Source: Porphyra umbilicalis
Taxonomy: Eukaryota; Rhodophyta; Bangiophyceae; Bangiales; Bangiaceae
Length of the DNA stretch: 64,000 bases
Direction of reading: 5' to 3'
Assembly: GCA_002049455.2 (NCBI GenBank)
Contig: KV918856.1
Location: forward strand, 124,001-188,000
The notes below the pieces were generated by a model. That model worked only from the letters and a program-made list of their open reading frames with translations. It had not been told where the DNA came from and did no database searches. A program made the position numbers and the translations under genes. How positions within the stretch are numbered: the stretch's first letter is position 1; the number at the start of each line of letters is the position of its first letter. This document shows, piece after piece, positions 1 through 11,458 of the stretch.

Positions 1-2
1 TT

Positions 3-311
3 AACAAGGCACTGGCCACGACCATTGACCTCGATGGCGTTGTGGGCCAGCCACCCGCGGCCCAAGCGCTGGCACCGACGGTGGTAGCAATCCCCGGCGC
101 GCCATTCGAGCGCCGGTCAGCTTTGGTGGCGGAGCACAACGAGCCCCCGATGTGGGCGCGGGCCACGTCCGCGCCATCATGGGTCACGACGGCAGACGCA
201 GCCCTGCTGCAGATGCCAAGCCAGTCCGAGGGGGATGGCGAGGGCAGCGATGCCGCCAGGGACACTTTGAAAATGCTCGAGGATGCATTGGAGGGCAGTG
301 ACGATGACTAA
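3..311 (+). CDS. 3' end of an unidentified gene, cut by the window edge
   Basis: The frame is open from the first complete codon at position 3 to a TAA at 309-311, giving about 102 residues. No ATG lies near the left edge; the GTG at 42 is probably an internal valine. The visible protein is Ala/Pro-rich and then becomes acidic, ending in an Asp/Glu/Ser/Gly tail that closes with Gly-Ser-Asp-Asp-Asp. T-rich sequence typical of a 3' UTR follows. No family is recognised. The acidic tail recalls the last residues of the protein ending at 63909, but no real similarity was seen. It is probably a nuclear protein or a transposon accessory protein; the function is unknown. Confidence 0.45.
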   Translation, partial: NKALATTIDLDGVVGQPPAAQALAPTVVAIPGAPFERRSALVAEHNEPPMWARATSAPSWVTTADAALLQMPSQSEGDGEGSDAARDTLKMLEDALEGSDDD

Positions 312-3300
312 TGGGACGAGAGGTGCCTCTTGCTGAGCAGCTTCTTCTCGTTGATAGTCGCCGGGTGTTCTTGTTTGCTACTGTATGCAGTTGGTTTACT
401 ACTCCTCTGCTTGTCCTTTTTCTGTGCTTGTCTGCTGCAGCCGTCGATGTGCGAGCCATCCGTCAGACCCAATCTGTGTGCTCAAAGTGAGAGCATTTTT
501 TGAACTCCCGGTCTCACCGCCGTTCCCAGAGTGGCGAGCATTTCGCTTACGAGCCCCCAGAGTCTGAAGAGCATGGCACACGGACGATAAGACAGATTGA
601 GGAGCCGGAAATGGGTGGTACATGTGACTGGAAACAGCACACACCGTGCTACTTTTCGTCGTGCGCAACGCGTTTTGGCGAATAGAAATAGAAAAAGGAA
701 GCTACCGCCGTGTTCTTCGACTGCAGTGGCGGTGGCAGCGGACTACGCGACGACCATGCCAGCCGCGCGCGTCCACGGCCCCCATCGCTGCGCACACACA
801 AGTCGCGGCATGCCAAAAAGCGCGCGCGTGGGCTGCGCCGCCACTTTGTCGCCCGACATGTGGGCGGGGCGGGTCATCGATCGAGGAGCTGGCATTTTCT
901 GGCTAGCAATCGACGCTTGTCCCCCTTCCCCCTCCAAGCGAGTCACGCACGCATCCCGTCCCACCTCTATCCTACTACATCCCCGACCCCCAAATCGCCG
1001 CGCGCGCGCGTCCGCCGTCGGCGGCCACCGCCAAGACTGGCGCGCAGCGGCGGCTGGCGCTGTCGCAATAGTTGCCACCCATGTGTTTGTTCCGTTCGCA
1101 CCCCCTGCATCCAGAGACATTCACAGCTCCAGCACAGCACGTACTGGGAGTGGCGGCTAAGCGCGAGAGGAGGATGTGTTCGCTGGCGGTCCGCGGCGGC
1201 CGCCCCCCCTCCCCCCGAAACTGAAAGCGGTCAGCACAAGTCGGAGGCGTCGGCCGCTGCCGTCGGGAAGGCCAGAAGCCGAGCGCGCGGCACAGGAGCC
1301 GCGGGCGGACGCGCCGGTGCATACGTTGGGCGATGGGCCGCCGGCCTGACGGTGGTCGCCGCTGGTGGCGGCGGCAGCGACCGACGACGACTAAGCGGCG
1401 ATGGCGACAGGAGGGGCACGCGCGCCTTGGAATAGTCAAACCAACTGCCAGAGATGATGCCGAGTCGGCCATGCGCGACAGGCAACCTACATGCATGCAG
1501 GCGAACCGGTCCGCCCCAGCCTGAGTAGCAGACTCAGAGATTTCATACTCAAGTGACTGTGAATAGTTTAGTGCAGGCCGCATTTCGTAGAAAAAACCTA
1601 CCTTCGAATCCTGAGTCAAGTCCTGCCGCCCAGACATTTGTGTAAAGTTCGTGCTTTCGTGACTGTGGCAAAAACGATTTCATCTATCGAATTCTGCCCA
1701 CAGCGGAAAATTTCATCTTCTTTAAGTGCGTCCCAACTCCACCTGAAATGCTTTCAGGGATGAACCACGAACAACTACGGCACTACGATTCGAATTGAGA
1801 GGCAGCGCAGTAGCCGGACAACAGCCGGAGAACCCAGAAATGGATATAACCAGTTGCAGTGCGATATAGGCGAAGGGGGCATTCATTGCGTCGAAAAACC
1901 ATGTCATCAATAAGTCTGAACCTCAGCGTCCGGGGACTTCGGAGCGGGCGGTCTCGCTCAAGCCCCGGGAGGCGAGCACCATTTCCAAGCCGACTGGCTT
2001 TTGCACTGCTGTTTCGAACCCGCAACCTCAGGATCGCGAGCGTGGAATTTTCCCACTAGGCCGCAGTGGCCTCTGAAGCATGGTGCCAAGCATCCAAGGT
2101 ATATCAATGGAGCGGCCGTCAATGTCAGTGTACTTGGCATGGCGCGGTCGACGCCCAGAGACCGGCGGCAAGTGACCGGGCACACTAGCCATGCACACAC
2201 CACTTTCCTGACCGGACGCCCCCCCGCCCCGTTTCTCTGCCACCGCTTCCACCTCCATGCCCCCGTGCTCGTTCGTCTCTCTTCTCTTCTTTTGCCGGCA
2301 TCGGCGGCTTTTTTCTCTTTTTCCTCGGCGGCCTCCTCTGGCAGCGCCTCGTCGGACGGCGCGACGCTGCCCCCTCAGCCCCCGCCTAGCCGGGGGCGCC
2401 CGGTCCCGTGCTGTGCCACCGCCGGTGTCCCCACACAGGCGTGCGGGGCGGCCTCCCCCCCCCTTCCCCTGCGTCGTTGGGTGACTTCCCTCCTCCCGGC
2501 TGTTTTTTGCAAACTGGGAATGCTCCTGTGCTGCCCGTGCAGGCCGGCGCCGCCGGCGCCGCGCCGCCATTGCCGATGCCTTCGCTCTCGGTGTGGGAGG
2601 GGGTCTCCGCAAGCGCGCCGCGGGCGCCGCGCACGCGGCGGCCGCGAACGCCGACGTGGTGACGTCGGCGGACGCCTCGCCCTCCCCCACGGCGCTATGC
2701 GCCGCCACGCTGCACCCCCGGCAAGCGGCCATGACCACGGCGGTCGTCTTCACCGCACCCGTGATCCCCCACGCCGCATCACTGAAAGTTTGCGTCTCGT
2801 GCGGCGCTCCTACCGTCGGGCGCGCAAGCGGCGGCCATTCGCCGCCCTTCGCCGGTCCCGCCCTGTCGCCGTTTCCGGCGCCACCCGCCGCCCGGCCGTC
2901 CCCGCACGACTCAACACCCGCCAGGGCGGCCGCCACCAAACCGGCCGACGCCGCCGAAGCCGACCGGCCGACGCCGCCGGAGCCGACCGGTGCGCCGTGG
3001 CCGCGGTTGTGGCGGCAGTTGGCAACACCGCCGCCTCCTCGGGTGCCGTCGCCTGCGGCGCTAACGGCGCCTCCCGGTCGCCCACTTTGAGGCACGCGCG
3101 CCGCTCGACACGAATGGCAGGGGGGGGCGCGGGGGATTCTGGTCGCCCGACGGTGTTGGGGGTCGCTGTCGGCACCGAGCCCCCCCCCCCCCTCTGCCAG
3201 CTTTCCGCCGTCGCCGTCGTCCCCGGTGTCGCTGGAAACCCTTAATCGTCGCCGCCGTTGCGGTCGCCCCCCGCAACCAAGTTGTCGCCGCCGGGGGTTG

Positions 3301-3785
3301 GGGTGACCGCGCCGTCGGCGGCCGAGCACCTTTTGACAAGGGGTTTTCGATAACATGCAAGAGAATAAGATGGATAGTTAATAATATTAGTTCTTATCCA
3401 ATTCCATCCAATCTCGATTTTCTGTATCGCATCTATATACTGGATCGGAGAGAATGTTTTCGCGGAGAAAAACATTCATTTGCCAATTGAAGAACACGCT
3501 CGGAGGCCCATCCCTCGTCAAAAAAAAAAAAAAAAGATGCATAGAGAAGCCGGCCAGCGTGCAACACCCCCCCCCCACACAGAAAGAAAGAAGAAAAGGA
3601 GCCATCACCCAAGGTACGGTCGGAGCACGGTGCCACGTTCCGCAAACACGTGCTTGGTCAGGTCTGAGCGGAGCGCCTCGTGCGCCACTGAGTCCCGCGC
3701 CTCCGCCGACGAAACCAAGTGCTGCAAAAAGTCACCCATCGGCGCTACTCCAGCAAGACCAACCAAGGGTGCCTCGAGCGGATGC
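312..3785. other. Gene-poor spacer, left
   Basis: No convincing gene. From 700 to 1450 and from 2190 to 3245 the sequence is extremely GC-rich and open in several frames on both strands, as expected by chance at this composition. A short Cys-containing stretch near 2785-2830 (VCVSCGAPTVG) looks protein-like, but it cannot be extended without frame changes. Positions 1530-1960 and 3335-3480 are AT-richer islands. A run of 15 A lies at about 3520-3535, and poly-C runs flank the next gene. A tRNA-like element at 1998-2075 is listed separately. Confidence 0.4.
1998..2075 (-). repeat. tRNA-like element (tRNA pseudogene or SINE head)
   Basis: Read on the minus strand, GGCCTAGTGG (2053-2062) matches the RNA polymerase III A box. 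GGGTTCGAAAC (about 2011-2021) matches the start of a B box, with about 32 bases between them, the usual tRNA spacing. A 6-bp acceptor-like pairing exists between 2063-2068 and 2003-2009. The anticodon arm does not fold cleanly and the T arm is imperfect, so this is unlikely to be a working tRNA. It is more likely a tRNA-derived SINE head or a decayed tRNA gene. Confidence 0.35.
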
Positions 3786-5408
3786 TCAGGTACTCCAGCG
3801 CCGGCGACAACCGCGGCACCAATGGCGCCCGCAGCCGCGCCCGCCGCACCGTTGCCACTTCCCCCCCCCCAAGCCCAAGCCCCCCGCCGCCCTCCACCGC
3901 GCCACCGCCGCCGCCCGCATCGCCGCCTGCGGCGGCGCCGTCGGCGGCGCCCCCATTGCCCCCCTCCCCGAGCCCCCCGCCGCCAGCCGCCGCGCCACCA
4001 CCGCCGCCCGCATCGCCGCCTGCGGCAGTGCCGTCGGCGGCGCCCCCGTTCCCCCCCCCCCCAGCCCGCCACCGCCGATTGCCTCACCACCTGCTGCCGC
4101 CGCATCAACGCCGCCCGCCGCCGCAGCGGCCATTCGCGACCTGGCCACGTAGCCGTCACGACGGTACTCGGTGACCATATTGTGCAAGATGACGGTCGCC
4201 TGCGTTGTGATGATCATCTGCTCCACGGTGCCGAAGCGGCTCGGGTGTAGCATGATATGGAAGCGCGCCGTTAGCACCGCGTAGAGCCTCTCGACGTCCT
4301 TCCTCAGTGCTTCTTGCACTCGGTTGAACATCAGCTGCTCTTCGGTGAAGGGCTGCGGGTAGGGGGAAACGAAAAAGGCGAAGCGAGGATATATGCCATC
4401 TACTAGGTAATATGGCAGGTTGCGGGTGGTGCCATTGACTGTGTACGAGAAGTTGCGGGGAGGCCAAGCACCAGACACAATTTCAAGGTACATAGGGGAC
4501 TGATACATCACGTTGACGTCATTCAGGCTTCCAGGGCACCCCACAAAAAGGTAATACACCCACAGATCTTCATCGCACACGGTCTCCAAAACAATAGTCC
4601 GATGCCCCTTCCGGTCCTGGTACGTACCTGCCAGCCCCTTGGGGCAGTTCTTCCACTCCCAGTGGGAGCAATCCATCGACCCCAAGCAACCTGGCATCCC
4701 CCGTTGCGCGTTGCGGGTGAGGATGCGCTGCACCTCCGCCGGCGTCGGCGCCCGCAGGTAGGACGGCCCAAACTCCTCCACAATGAACTGCATCAGCTTC
4801 TTGGTGGCCACGGCGATCGTGGAGCGTGACAGGCGCACGTACTCATCGCAGCGGTCATATGACTCGCCATAGGCAATGACGCGGAATGCGCCCACCAGCT
4901 TCTGGAGCGGATGTGATTGCGGCTTCCCAGTCGCGTTCACACGCTGACGCCAGTACGGGCGGTCTTTGACCGCTTGGTAGATGCGCATGAATACTGCCCG
5001 TGGCACCCTGAAGCGGCGCTCAAAATCTTTCTCCCCGTACACGGGGGGGGCTCCGTCCAACCCAAAGTAATCACGCAAAATGCATTGCAAGCCGAGAGCA
5101 AAGTCACGATGGCGATTGGGCGCCCGACCACGCACGGATCCCCAGTAGTTCCGCTTCTTGGAGATTCGCGACGAGCGCCGGCGCGCCTGCACGCTCAGGA
5201 TCATGCTCAACGCGCCAGCCAACGACGCACCCACCTCGACATCGTCCATGTCAACGAACCCCCCCCACAGCGAAAGTGACAGCATGGCCTCCATGGTGCT
5301 GGCGAGAGGCGCGAGACACGCACTCGGGAAGAAGACGGTTGAGCCGTGAGTGGGCAACGATTGGATGGTGGCGTCGACGTCGATGGGAAGACGGTGGACA
5401 GACCGCAT
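3786..5408 (-). CDS. PIF/Harbinger-type DDE transposase
   Basis: Encodes about 540 residues with the DDE endonuclease fold of PIF/Harbinger transposases (the 'plant transposon protein' family), which cut and rejoin element ends. Family landmarks appear in order: the first Asp in GSMDCSHWEWKNCP, the second in FVGCPGSLNDVNV, YYLVDGIYPRFAFF, then the last acidic residue in ARKDVERLYAVL-like RKDVERLYAVLTARF, closing with TVILHNMV. The first 100 or so residues and the last 110 are not family-typical. The tail is Gly/Ala-rich, with a motif (APPTAxPQAAMRAA) present twice. ATG 5408 was chosen because upstream codons in frame include a GTG; ATG 5432 is also possible. No partner Myb-like gene or terminal repeats were found nearby, so mobility is uncertain. 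The catalytic core looks intact. Confidence 0.85.
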   Translation of the reverse strand: MRSVHRLPIDVDATIQSLPTHGSTVFFPSACLAPLASTMEAMLSLSLWGGFVDMDDVEVGASLAGALSMILSVQARRRSSRISKKRNYWGSVRGRAPNRHRDFALGLQCILRDYFGLDGAPPVYGEKDFERRFRVPRAVFMRIYQAVKDRPYWRQRVNATGKPQSHPLQKLVGAFRVIAYGESYDRCDEYVRLSRSTIAVATKKLMQFIVEEFGPSYLRAPTPAEVQRILTRNAQRGMPGCLGSMDCSHWEWKNCPKGLAGTYQDRKGHRTIVLETVCDEDLWVYYLFVGCPGSLNDVNVMYQSPMYLEIVSGAWPPRNFSYTVNGTTRNLPYYLVDGIYPRFAFFVSPYPQPFTEEQLMFNRVQEALRKDVERLYAVLTARFHIMLHPSRFGTVEQMIITTQATVILHNMVTEYRRDGYVARSRMAAAAAGGVDAAAAGGEAIGGGGLGGGGTGAPPTALPQAAMRAAVVARRLAAGGSGRGAMGAPPTAPPQAAMRAAAVARWRAAGGLGLGGGKWQRCGGRGCGRHWCRGCRRRWST

Positions 5409-6141
5409 GCTACTACCCCCACCCCATATCATCAAGAGGGTGTGACATCTCCCACCGACGGTCTGCCACACCCGCCCAGCCAGTCCGTGGTGGTACCTCC
5501 CAGGAGCGACCCCTCTTTTTCAGTATTGGGGCTGCGTGGATAGTTCACTGGCCAGAAACGGTCGCCGTGTCAAATGGCTGTCGGCTCACGCCGACTATTG
5601 TCACAGTGTCCCCTTCTCGGGCGGGGCGATCAACGGTCAGACCTCAAGGGACATGCCCCTCAAAACATAGACTTGCAGGCCAGTGTCGGCAGACTTGAGC
5701 TCACTGATAGGTCTAGAAAGGCCGGTGGCTGGTGAGAGTCTGCTCGCACTTCATGTGGAAGGGCCTCGCTCTAAGCGGTTGACGGTGCGGTCCCAGCAAG
5801 TTGAGGAGAGCAGCGACGCGAATCGAACACGTTGTGGTTCTCAGCAAGAGACATTGCGACGATCCGTGGCGCGAGAGGCCAATGCGTATCATTCAGTCGC
5901 GCTGTCATGCCCTTGAGAAAGGTGACAGAGCTGACGGGCCGCGCGACCCTGTCTTTTTGAGTCCGACGCGAGGCCGCGCACCCGTCAACCTCTGCCGTGG
6001 TGCCGGCGGCTGATGGCAGGCACCGCGTGCCTGCTTTTGAATTGTTCGGCACAGGCCAATGAAAGTGGGTCATCGAGGGAGACATGCTTTCTCAAAGTTT
6101 GACACGTCCTCGTTGTGCGTCTGACTAATGAGAGGGCAGCC

Positions 6142-6405
6142 GTTGTTGGGGCAGAGACACTCTTGGGGTCACCTCTGCCCCATTCCGACCCGATTTGGGG
6201 CAGCACCGGCCCCAAGATGTCGCTGCCCCAATAACGAAATTTGGACTTACCGGAAGGATCTTAAATCTTCCAGGACGTACCAATCGCTTGTTGGGCCTGT
6301 CGTTGTTGTTACCGCACTCGACACTGCCCCAATAAGCAACTATAGACACGTTTTAATTAAATATGTGTACGTGTCTGCAACGTGTGCGATATCGTTATTG
6401 GGCCA
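6142..6405. repeat. Cluster of inverted GGGGCAG repeats
   Basis: GTTGTTGGGGCAG (6142-6154) and CTGCCCCAATAAC (6223-6235) are near-perfect inverted 13-mers. A third copy, CTGCCCCAATAAG, lies at 6324-6336, and a degenerate GTTATTGGGCCAG at about 6393-6405. Two shorter cores lie between the first pair. The orientations alternate, so several nested hairpins can form. It is probably a decayed foldback or MITE element. Confidence 0.5.
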
Positions 6406-7241
6406 GCTGTTGTTGGATGTGCTCTCAGCGCGCGGGGGCGCGGCCGCCACGTCGGGAGGACTAAACTTTAGTGTCTACTGAAAGCGCGTTCGCGAAAACA
6501 GCCTGGACTTGCAAAACGATAAATCTGTTTTCACACGACGACTGCGGGCGAAGATACCCTGGCCTTAATTTGCTAGACAAAAGGAAGTAAGTGTGTCCAG
6601 GCACTTCACAGCAATGTCCACCCAACGGCACAACGTGCGAGTGGCCTCTGCTTTTCTTTCTCTTCTGTGGCTTGGCTCTTTTCGCCGTCTTTGCCCCGTG
6701 AACGACGTCCTAAGCGTAGCGTGCGGGACGGCGAGGCCGTGCCATAGCTCTGCATCCGAGTCCGACGGCCGCGACTCGCCAAGGTTGCTGTGCCGTGGCG
6801 CCACGTCAAGCTCGGGCTGGAATCTTTGCGGTGCTTCACCCGTGTATGTAGGGCGTCGCAAGATACTTGCACAGTCCTGCAGCGTATTGCAGCACAGATC
6901 ACGTACTGTATCATGAAACGAACAAGACCCGTGGCAGATCATCGCATGTACAAACGGTACCGCTAGTCTCACCAAGGAAAGTGGTGCAACCAGTCTGCCA
7001 GAGCATATGATAGTTCGGTTTCCAGTATTCCTGAACATACCTCGCTATCGGTCTCAGCGGCCAAGGAAGGCCGCACGACGGGCTGACGTGGGGAATGCTC
7101 CACGGTCTGCCGCACCGAGCGTGTTGGTGAACACAGAACTGTTCCAGGAAAACACGACAGACGACATCATATCTGACGGCGTAAATTTGAGCTTCTTCGA
7201 TGTCGTGTACATATATAGGCTGCATACCACAGTTGGACAAC

Positions 7242-7394
7242 ACAGCCGTTCTCCAACAGTTGCAAATGAGTTCCAAATCGGCCTCTACGACCTCGCAGAG
7301 GCCGATTTGGAACTATTTTGCAACAGTTGGAGTGCAGGATTTTTCAGAGAACGGCTGTAGCTTCAGTATTATATTTTTCAGAGAACGGCTGTAC
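7242..7394. repeat. Foldback element (long hairpin)
   Basis: The arms ACAGCCGTTCT + CCAACAGTTGCAAATGAG + TTCCAAATCGGCCTCT (7242-7286) pair with 7297-7358. The right arm carries one 14-base insertion and a few mismatches. The loop is about 10 bases. The right end (TTTTTCAGAGAACGGCTGTA) occurs a second time in direct orientation at about 7373-7393. This is the structure of a MITE or foldback transposon with a small tandem end duplication. Confidence 0.65.
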
Positions 7395-7791
7395 TCTTCC
7401 AGAAATGCCATCGCCGCATGGTGCCGTGTCCGCCCCCGAGGGCCCCCAGATCGGGTGGGGCGCGATTCTCAAGCATGGGTCAGCCGGCGAGGAGTCAGAC
7501 CGTTGACAAGATTCCCGGCACCGGTACCGTGACCGCTCATGCCCCGGCCATTGACACCCGCGCGCGTGGAGGGCAGATCTGGAAGGATCCAGGCTGGATC
7601 TGGATCATCCAGCGCAAACCTACAGTACTGTACAGTACTGTACACTTCTGTACTGACCGATCAACCAGCTGTTGACGTCCACTGTTGCACAAAGGTTGGT
7701 GGCCCCCAACAATCGTGGTAAATAGATGAGAAAGGGAGCGTTGCGTCCCATGCGAGGCCCGCCTGGCGTGGCCCAGTGCATGAACCATCAT

Positions 7792-7814
7792 GGTAGACCC
7801 ATGATGGGTCTACC
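7792..7814. repeat. Perfect 9-bp hairpin
   Basis: GGTAGACCC (7792-7800) and GGGTCTACC (7806-7814) form a perfect stem with a 5-base loop. No gene end or T tract adjoins it, so it is recorded only as a palindrome. Confidence 0.5.
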
Positions 7815-10800
7815 GTTGACGACCAGCAGGCCGTCGAATGTGTGGTCAGCAGGCGATCACTCGGCGATTCAAGTACTACACTGGTAGCGGGTGCGTCGAG
7901 AGGGGCGGTGAGTCAAGCAGACACCTTGTCCAGCACGTTTCCTACGATCATCGTATGATCCGTCAGGGAGGGACAAACAACCCATCTGCGAGCGCACTGA
8001 TTGAACGACCTCCGAAGGGGTGCGGAGCAGCCACCACAAAGCGGCGTGGTGGAAACAGGACGCATGCGCACTCTGTCGCACGTCACCTGCCGCCGGCGGT
8101 CCGTTGCAGCGTTTGCTCTACAGTTGGTCTTCGCCGGGCTTCTTAGATCCCGCGTCGATCCACCGTGACCTCACTTTGCACAGCGACCTCTAGCGCGAGA
8201 CACGGTGGACGTGTGGCCACAAGACGGTGCATTAGGATGCCCACGCTGTCGCGCCGAACTTGCCTGTGACTGTTGCGGGGCTAGGGCCCTGGAATTATGG
8301 CCGAGCGCGGGGGTGAGGAGCCCATCCATTGGCGCGACGGACCGGGTCGTCTGGTCTGGTCCGTTGATTGATACCTCCTTCCAGGATGTTTGGCCGCTTG
8401 GCTGACTCACACGGGAGCAGCGGGGGCCCGCCCGGCGTCAGTTCCTCACCAGCGCATGGGCGCCACTCGCGCGGCGTCAGCAGCGCCGCCTTGGTCTGCG
8501 AGACAATTGAACGTAGCAAAATTGGCGGTGGAATCGACTAGGCTCAAGACGTGTCTCCATTCCCACACAATCGCCGCCTCCAGAGCGGATCACACACCAG
8601 CCACCATCCATCGCAAGACCGACACCGCCTGGGCACAGTGGGCAACAGTAAGGCCTGGTCAGACAAGGCTCGCCGTCCCATCCCAACACGCCTGCGGCAA
8701 GGGCCACCCAGCATCGGGGTGCTCGACGGAACCTTACGCGGCCCTTGGTCGACGGGCCGTTGTCAAGACCGTCCTCTTCGGGGCCTCGCATGGGGTTCCC
8801 CAATGCCCGCGTCTCGAAAGGGTCTCGCCAGCGTCTACGCGGCCTACGTACCCCCCCGCTGACAACAGTTTGGGTGTCGCAGTCCCACCCCATGAGAACG
8901 GCCTTCGAACATTCAAACAAAGGCCAGTCACTGGCGTCCCCCGGACCCTTCCCCCTGGAAGCCCCGATTGTCCCCTGCTCGCCGTGTCAGGGCGCCATCA
9001 TCGGTTTGGCACGACGCGCGGCACGCGCTGGGCGAGCTCCACTCTTGTCGACACTTGACCTTGATGAGCGTTGTCCAAGTCCAAACCTGCCTCCCCGGTG
9101 CATGCGCCTCCCAGCCAGACGCACCGTGGTTCGCCAGGCGACCTCGTGCGGATTGGCCGTTGGTGTGCGCTGGCCACAAGTCGCATGGCTGGCACGAGCC
9201 GTGTCGCTGCGGGTCGAGCGTGGCTCGTGGCTTACGTCATTCCAGGTCAAATTGGTTGCACGTCACGTCAAACAGAAGACACGCACGACGGGTGGCGGAT
9301 GCCCAGACGACCACGCGGCAGCGTGACTGTCCTGCGCCAACTGTTGTTCACACATTCTGTGTGCAACCTACGCAATAGTCAGTGATTGGCTGTCGTGTGT
9401 CTCATGGCGCTGGGGCGCGCCCTGAGCCCCGATTTTTCTAATGGTTTTTGTGGCTGGCGCTCAAAAAACCGGGTGGTTGAGGCAGACCACTCAGTGCTCG
9501 GGGTGGGAACCCCACCTGATTGGTCCGTCGTACGTGGCGTTGCGTGTGCGTCCGTGCGGGCTGCTCGTCACCAGCTTGGCGGAGGACCCGTGGAAGCCTC
9601 TTTGTGGCCGCTGCCTGCCCGCTGACGCCCCGGGTAGCCCCCTCGCGGCCGTGGGTGGTCCTGTGGATGCACGGACCGCACAAGACGCAGGCGATTCGTG
9701 ATGTGCGACCGCCCCGCATCGCCACGTTCTGGGCCACGCTCGTTGGCATGGGTCACGCCCTTGCACGAGAGGGGATGTGCTGACCACGCACTGCCGTGGG
9801 CTGCTGGTGTGCTGCTGCTGGTTCGAGCTAGGAGTAGACCGCACATTCCGTCCGAGTCGGCAGCCGGAGCGGCCCGGGGGAGCAACCCGCTGGTAGCGGC
9901 ACGAACAGACGGTGGCGGTACAGTACCCCCACGCCCCCGGCAAATTCTCGTGCGTGCAGTCGGGGTGGTTGTTCGGCTCTGACACAGCGACCACAGGGTC
10001 TCTGGGTCGCGCGTTGCCCAGTGTTTTCTTCTTTTTGCCGAGGCTGGATTTCTGCGCTTGGCACCCACACCAAAACGGGTCCGGGGCGGCCGGGCGCCGG
10101 GTTTGGACCGCCCCCTTTTTGAATGACCGCAAACTTTGGGGGGGGCTTGGCCTGGGCGCGTGCCCCGCTCGAAGCTTGCGTCGGCAACGGCTGGCGATAA
10201 GGGGCGCCCCCACCCCCCGCGCCTCGGCACGCGACAGCCGACCGGGGCCCCACGGGCTCGTGCCCTTCGCCAGTGTATCGCCACCCGCACCCTCCCCACG
10301 CGCGATGGCGGTTGGTTGCGCACCGCGTTTTCAAAATCCTTCACCGGCCCCGCACGCCGTTGACGCGGGGCGGGCCGCCCAACGGCACGCGCGCGGCGCC
10401 GGTGGGGGGCGTGGCGTTTTTGGCGCGCCCGCCTCTGGGTCTCCCTGCCTCCCCCCAGCCAGTACCTTTTCTGGCACTGCCAGCCGAGGCGCGTCACAGA
10501 CGGCGGGGCGCGTGGCCGAGGGGGCCCCCTGGTGGGGGGGGTGCCCGCGGCGGGTGGCGTTCGGCAGGATTTGGGGGCTCGCGCCGCACCGCAGGACCGG
10601 TGCGGTTGGGGTGGGTGCGCCCCCGGCAGAGCTCTGCAACCGCCCCCCCGCACGTCAGGTCTTACTGGAGGGGTAGGAGCCGCACAGTGGCGCGCAAGGA
10701 GGTGTGTGCGGCCCTCGCTGGCAGCAGCTGATGGGAGGCGGCACCGCCTCTCAGCACGGAATCCACCCCCCTCCCCCCTTGAGCCACCACCCCCGGAGCG

Positions 10801-11458
10801 CCCCACCCCACCAACTTGATGCCCGCGGCGGGGTGGCGGGAGTGGCCTTGGTGGCGGGCGCAGCGGCTTGGGGTGCTTGCTGCGGGGGTGCCAGCTGCCA
10901 CTGCGCCCGCGCGCGCGCCCCGGCCCCCTTTGGGCATCGAGCTTGCGGCAGGGTGCCCGCGTTGGGGCGGGGCGCGAGTCCCCCGTCAGAGGGCGCACCG
11001 CGGGCACCGACGCGCGGTGGGCGCTCCCCCAGCCGTCGAACCGCATAAAGGGGCGACGTCGGCTCCCGACCCGCTACGTTCTCCCCTCCCCCACCCCCAC
11101 ACGCAGCACGTAGCGGGCCTCCCCATCGCCGTTCGTGGCGCCGCACCGACGCGCAACGCCGGCGCCCGCGACGTGGACGCCCTCTCCGCCACCCCGCTCC
11201 CTTCTTCCCGCCGGCCCGCACCGTCCGCCGAGTGTTCCCCCCGCCGCGCGCCCCGCCCACACACAGCTCCTGACGCGGAGCAGCACCACCGACACGTTCC
11301 GTACCTCCCCGCGTGCCGCGCTCTGCGTGCCGCTCGTCCCCCCTCCGCGACGTGGCCGCACGCCGGTGCGCGCCGTCATCGGCACCCCTTAACCGCGGCC
11401 GACGTGCCGCTTTTGGTGTTTCGCACCTCGCGGGCGCACCCCCCAACCCCCCCCCATC

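Larger units (their letters stand above)
5409..11458. other. Long spacer with foldback repeats, no confident gene
   Basis: No open frame here resembles a known protein, and those longer than 150 codons overlap one another on both strands. The interval 5480-8200 is of moderate GC and holds the inverted-repeat structures listed separately (6142-6405, 7242-7394, 7792-7814). A palindromic stutter built on TACAGTACTG lies at about 7621-7655. From 9400 to 11400 GC is extreme. CATAAAGG at about 11044-11051, some 410 bases before the bZIP start, could be a weak TATA-like element, but that is a guess. Confidence 0.4.

Noticed and set aside
2001-3356. Long overlapping ORFs on both strands (414 and 442 codons)
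   Set aside because: Arg/Pro/Gly-rich in every frame with no motif; expected from extreme GC. Only a short Cys-containing stretch near 2785-2830 looks protein-like.
5790-5860. A second tRNA-like B box (minus strand, GTTCGATTC)
   Set aside because: No A box at the required distance and no cloverleaf pairing.
9568-11046. 492-codon minus-strand ORF
   Set aside because: Composition-driven Arg/Pro/Ala sequence, equally open on the plus strand, no family and no ATG-led start in good context.
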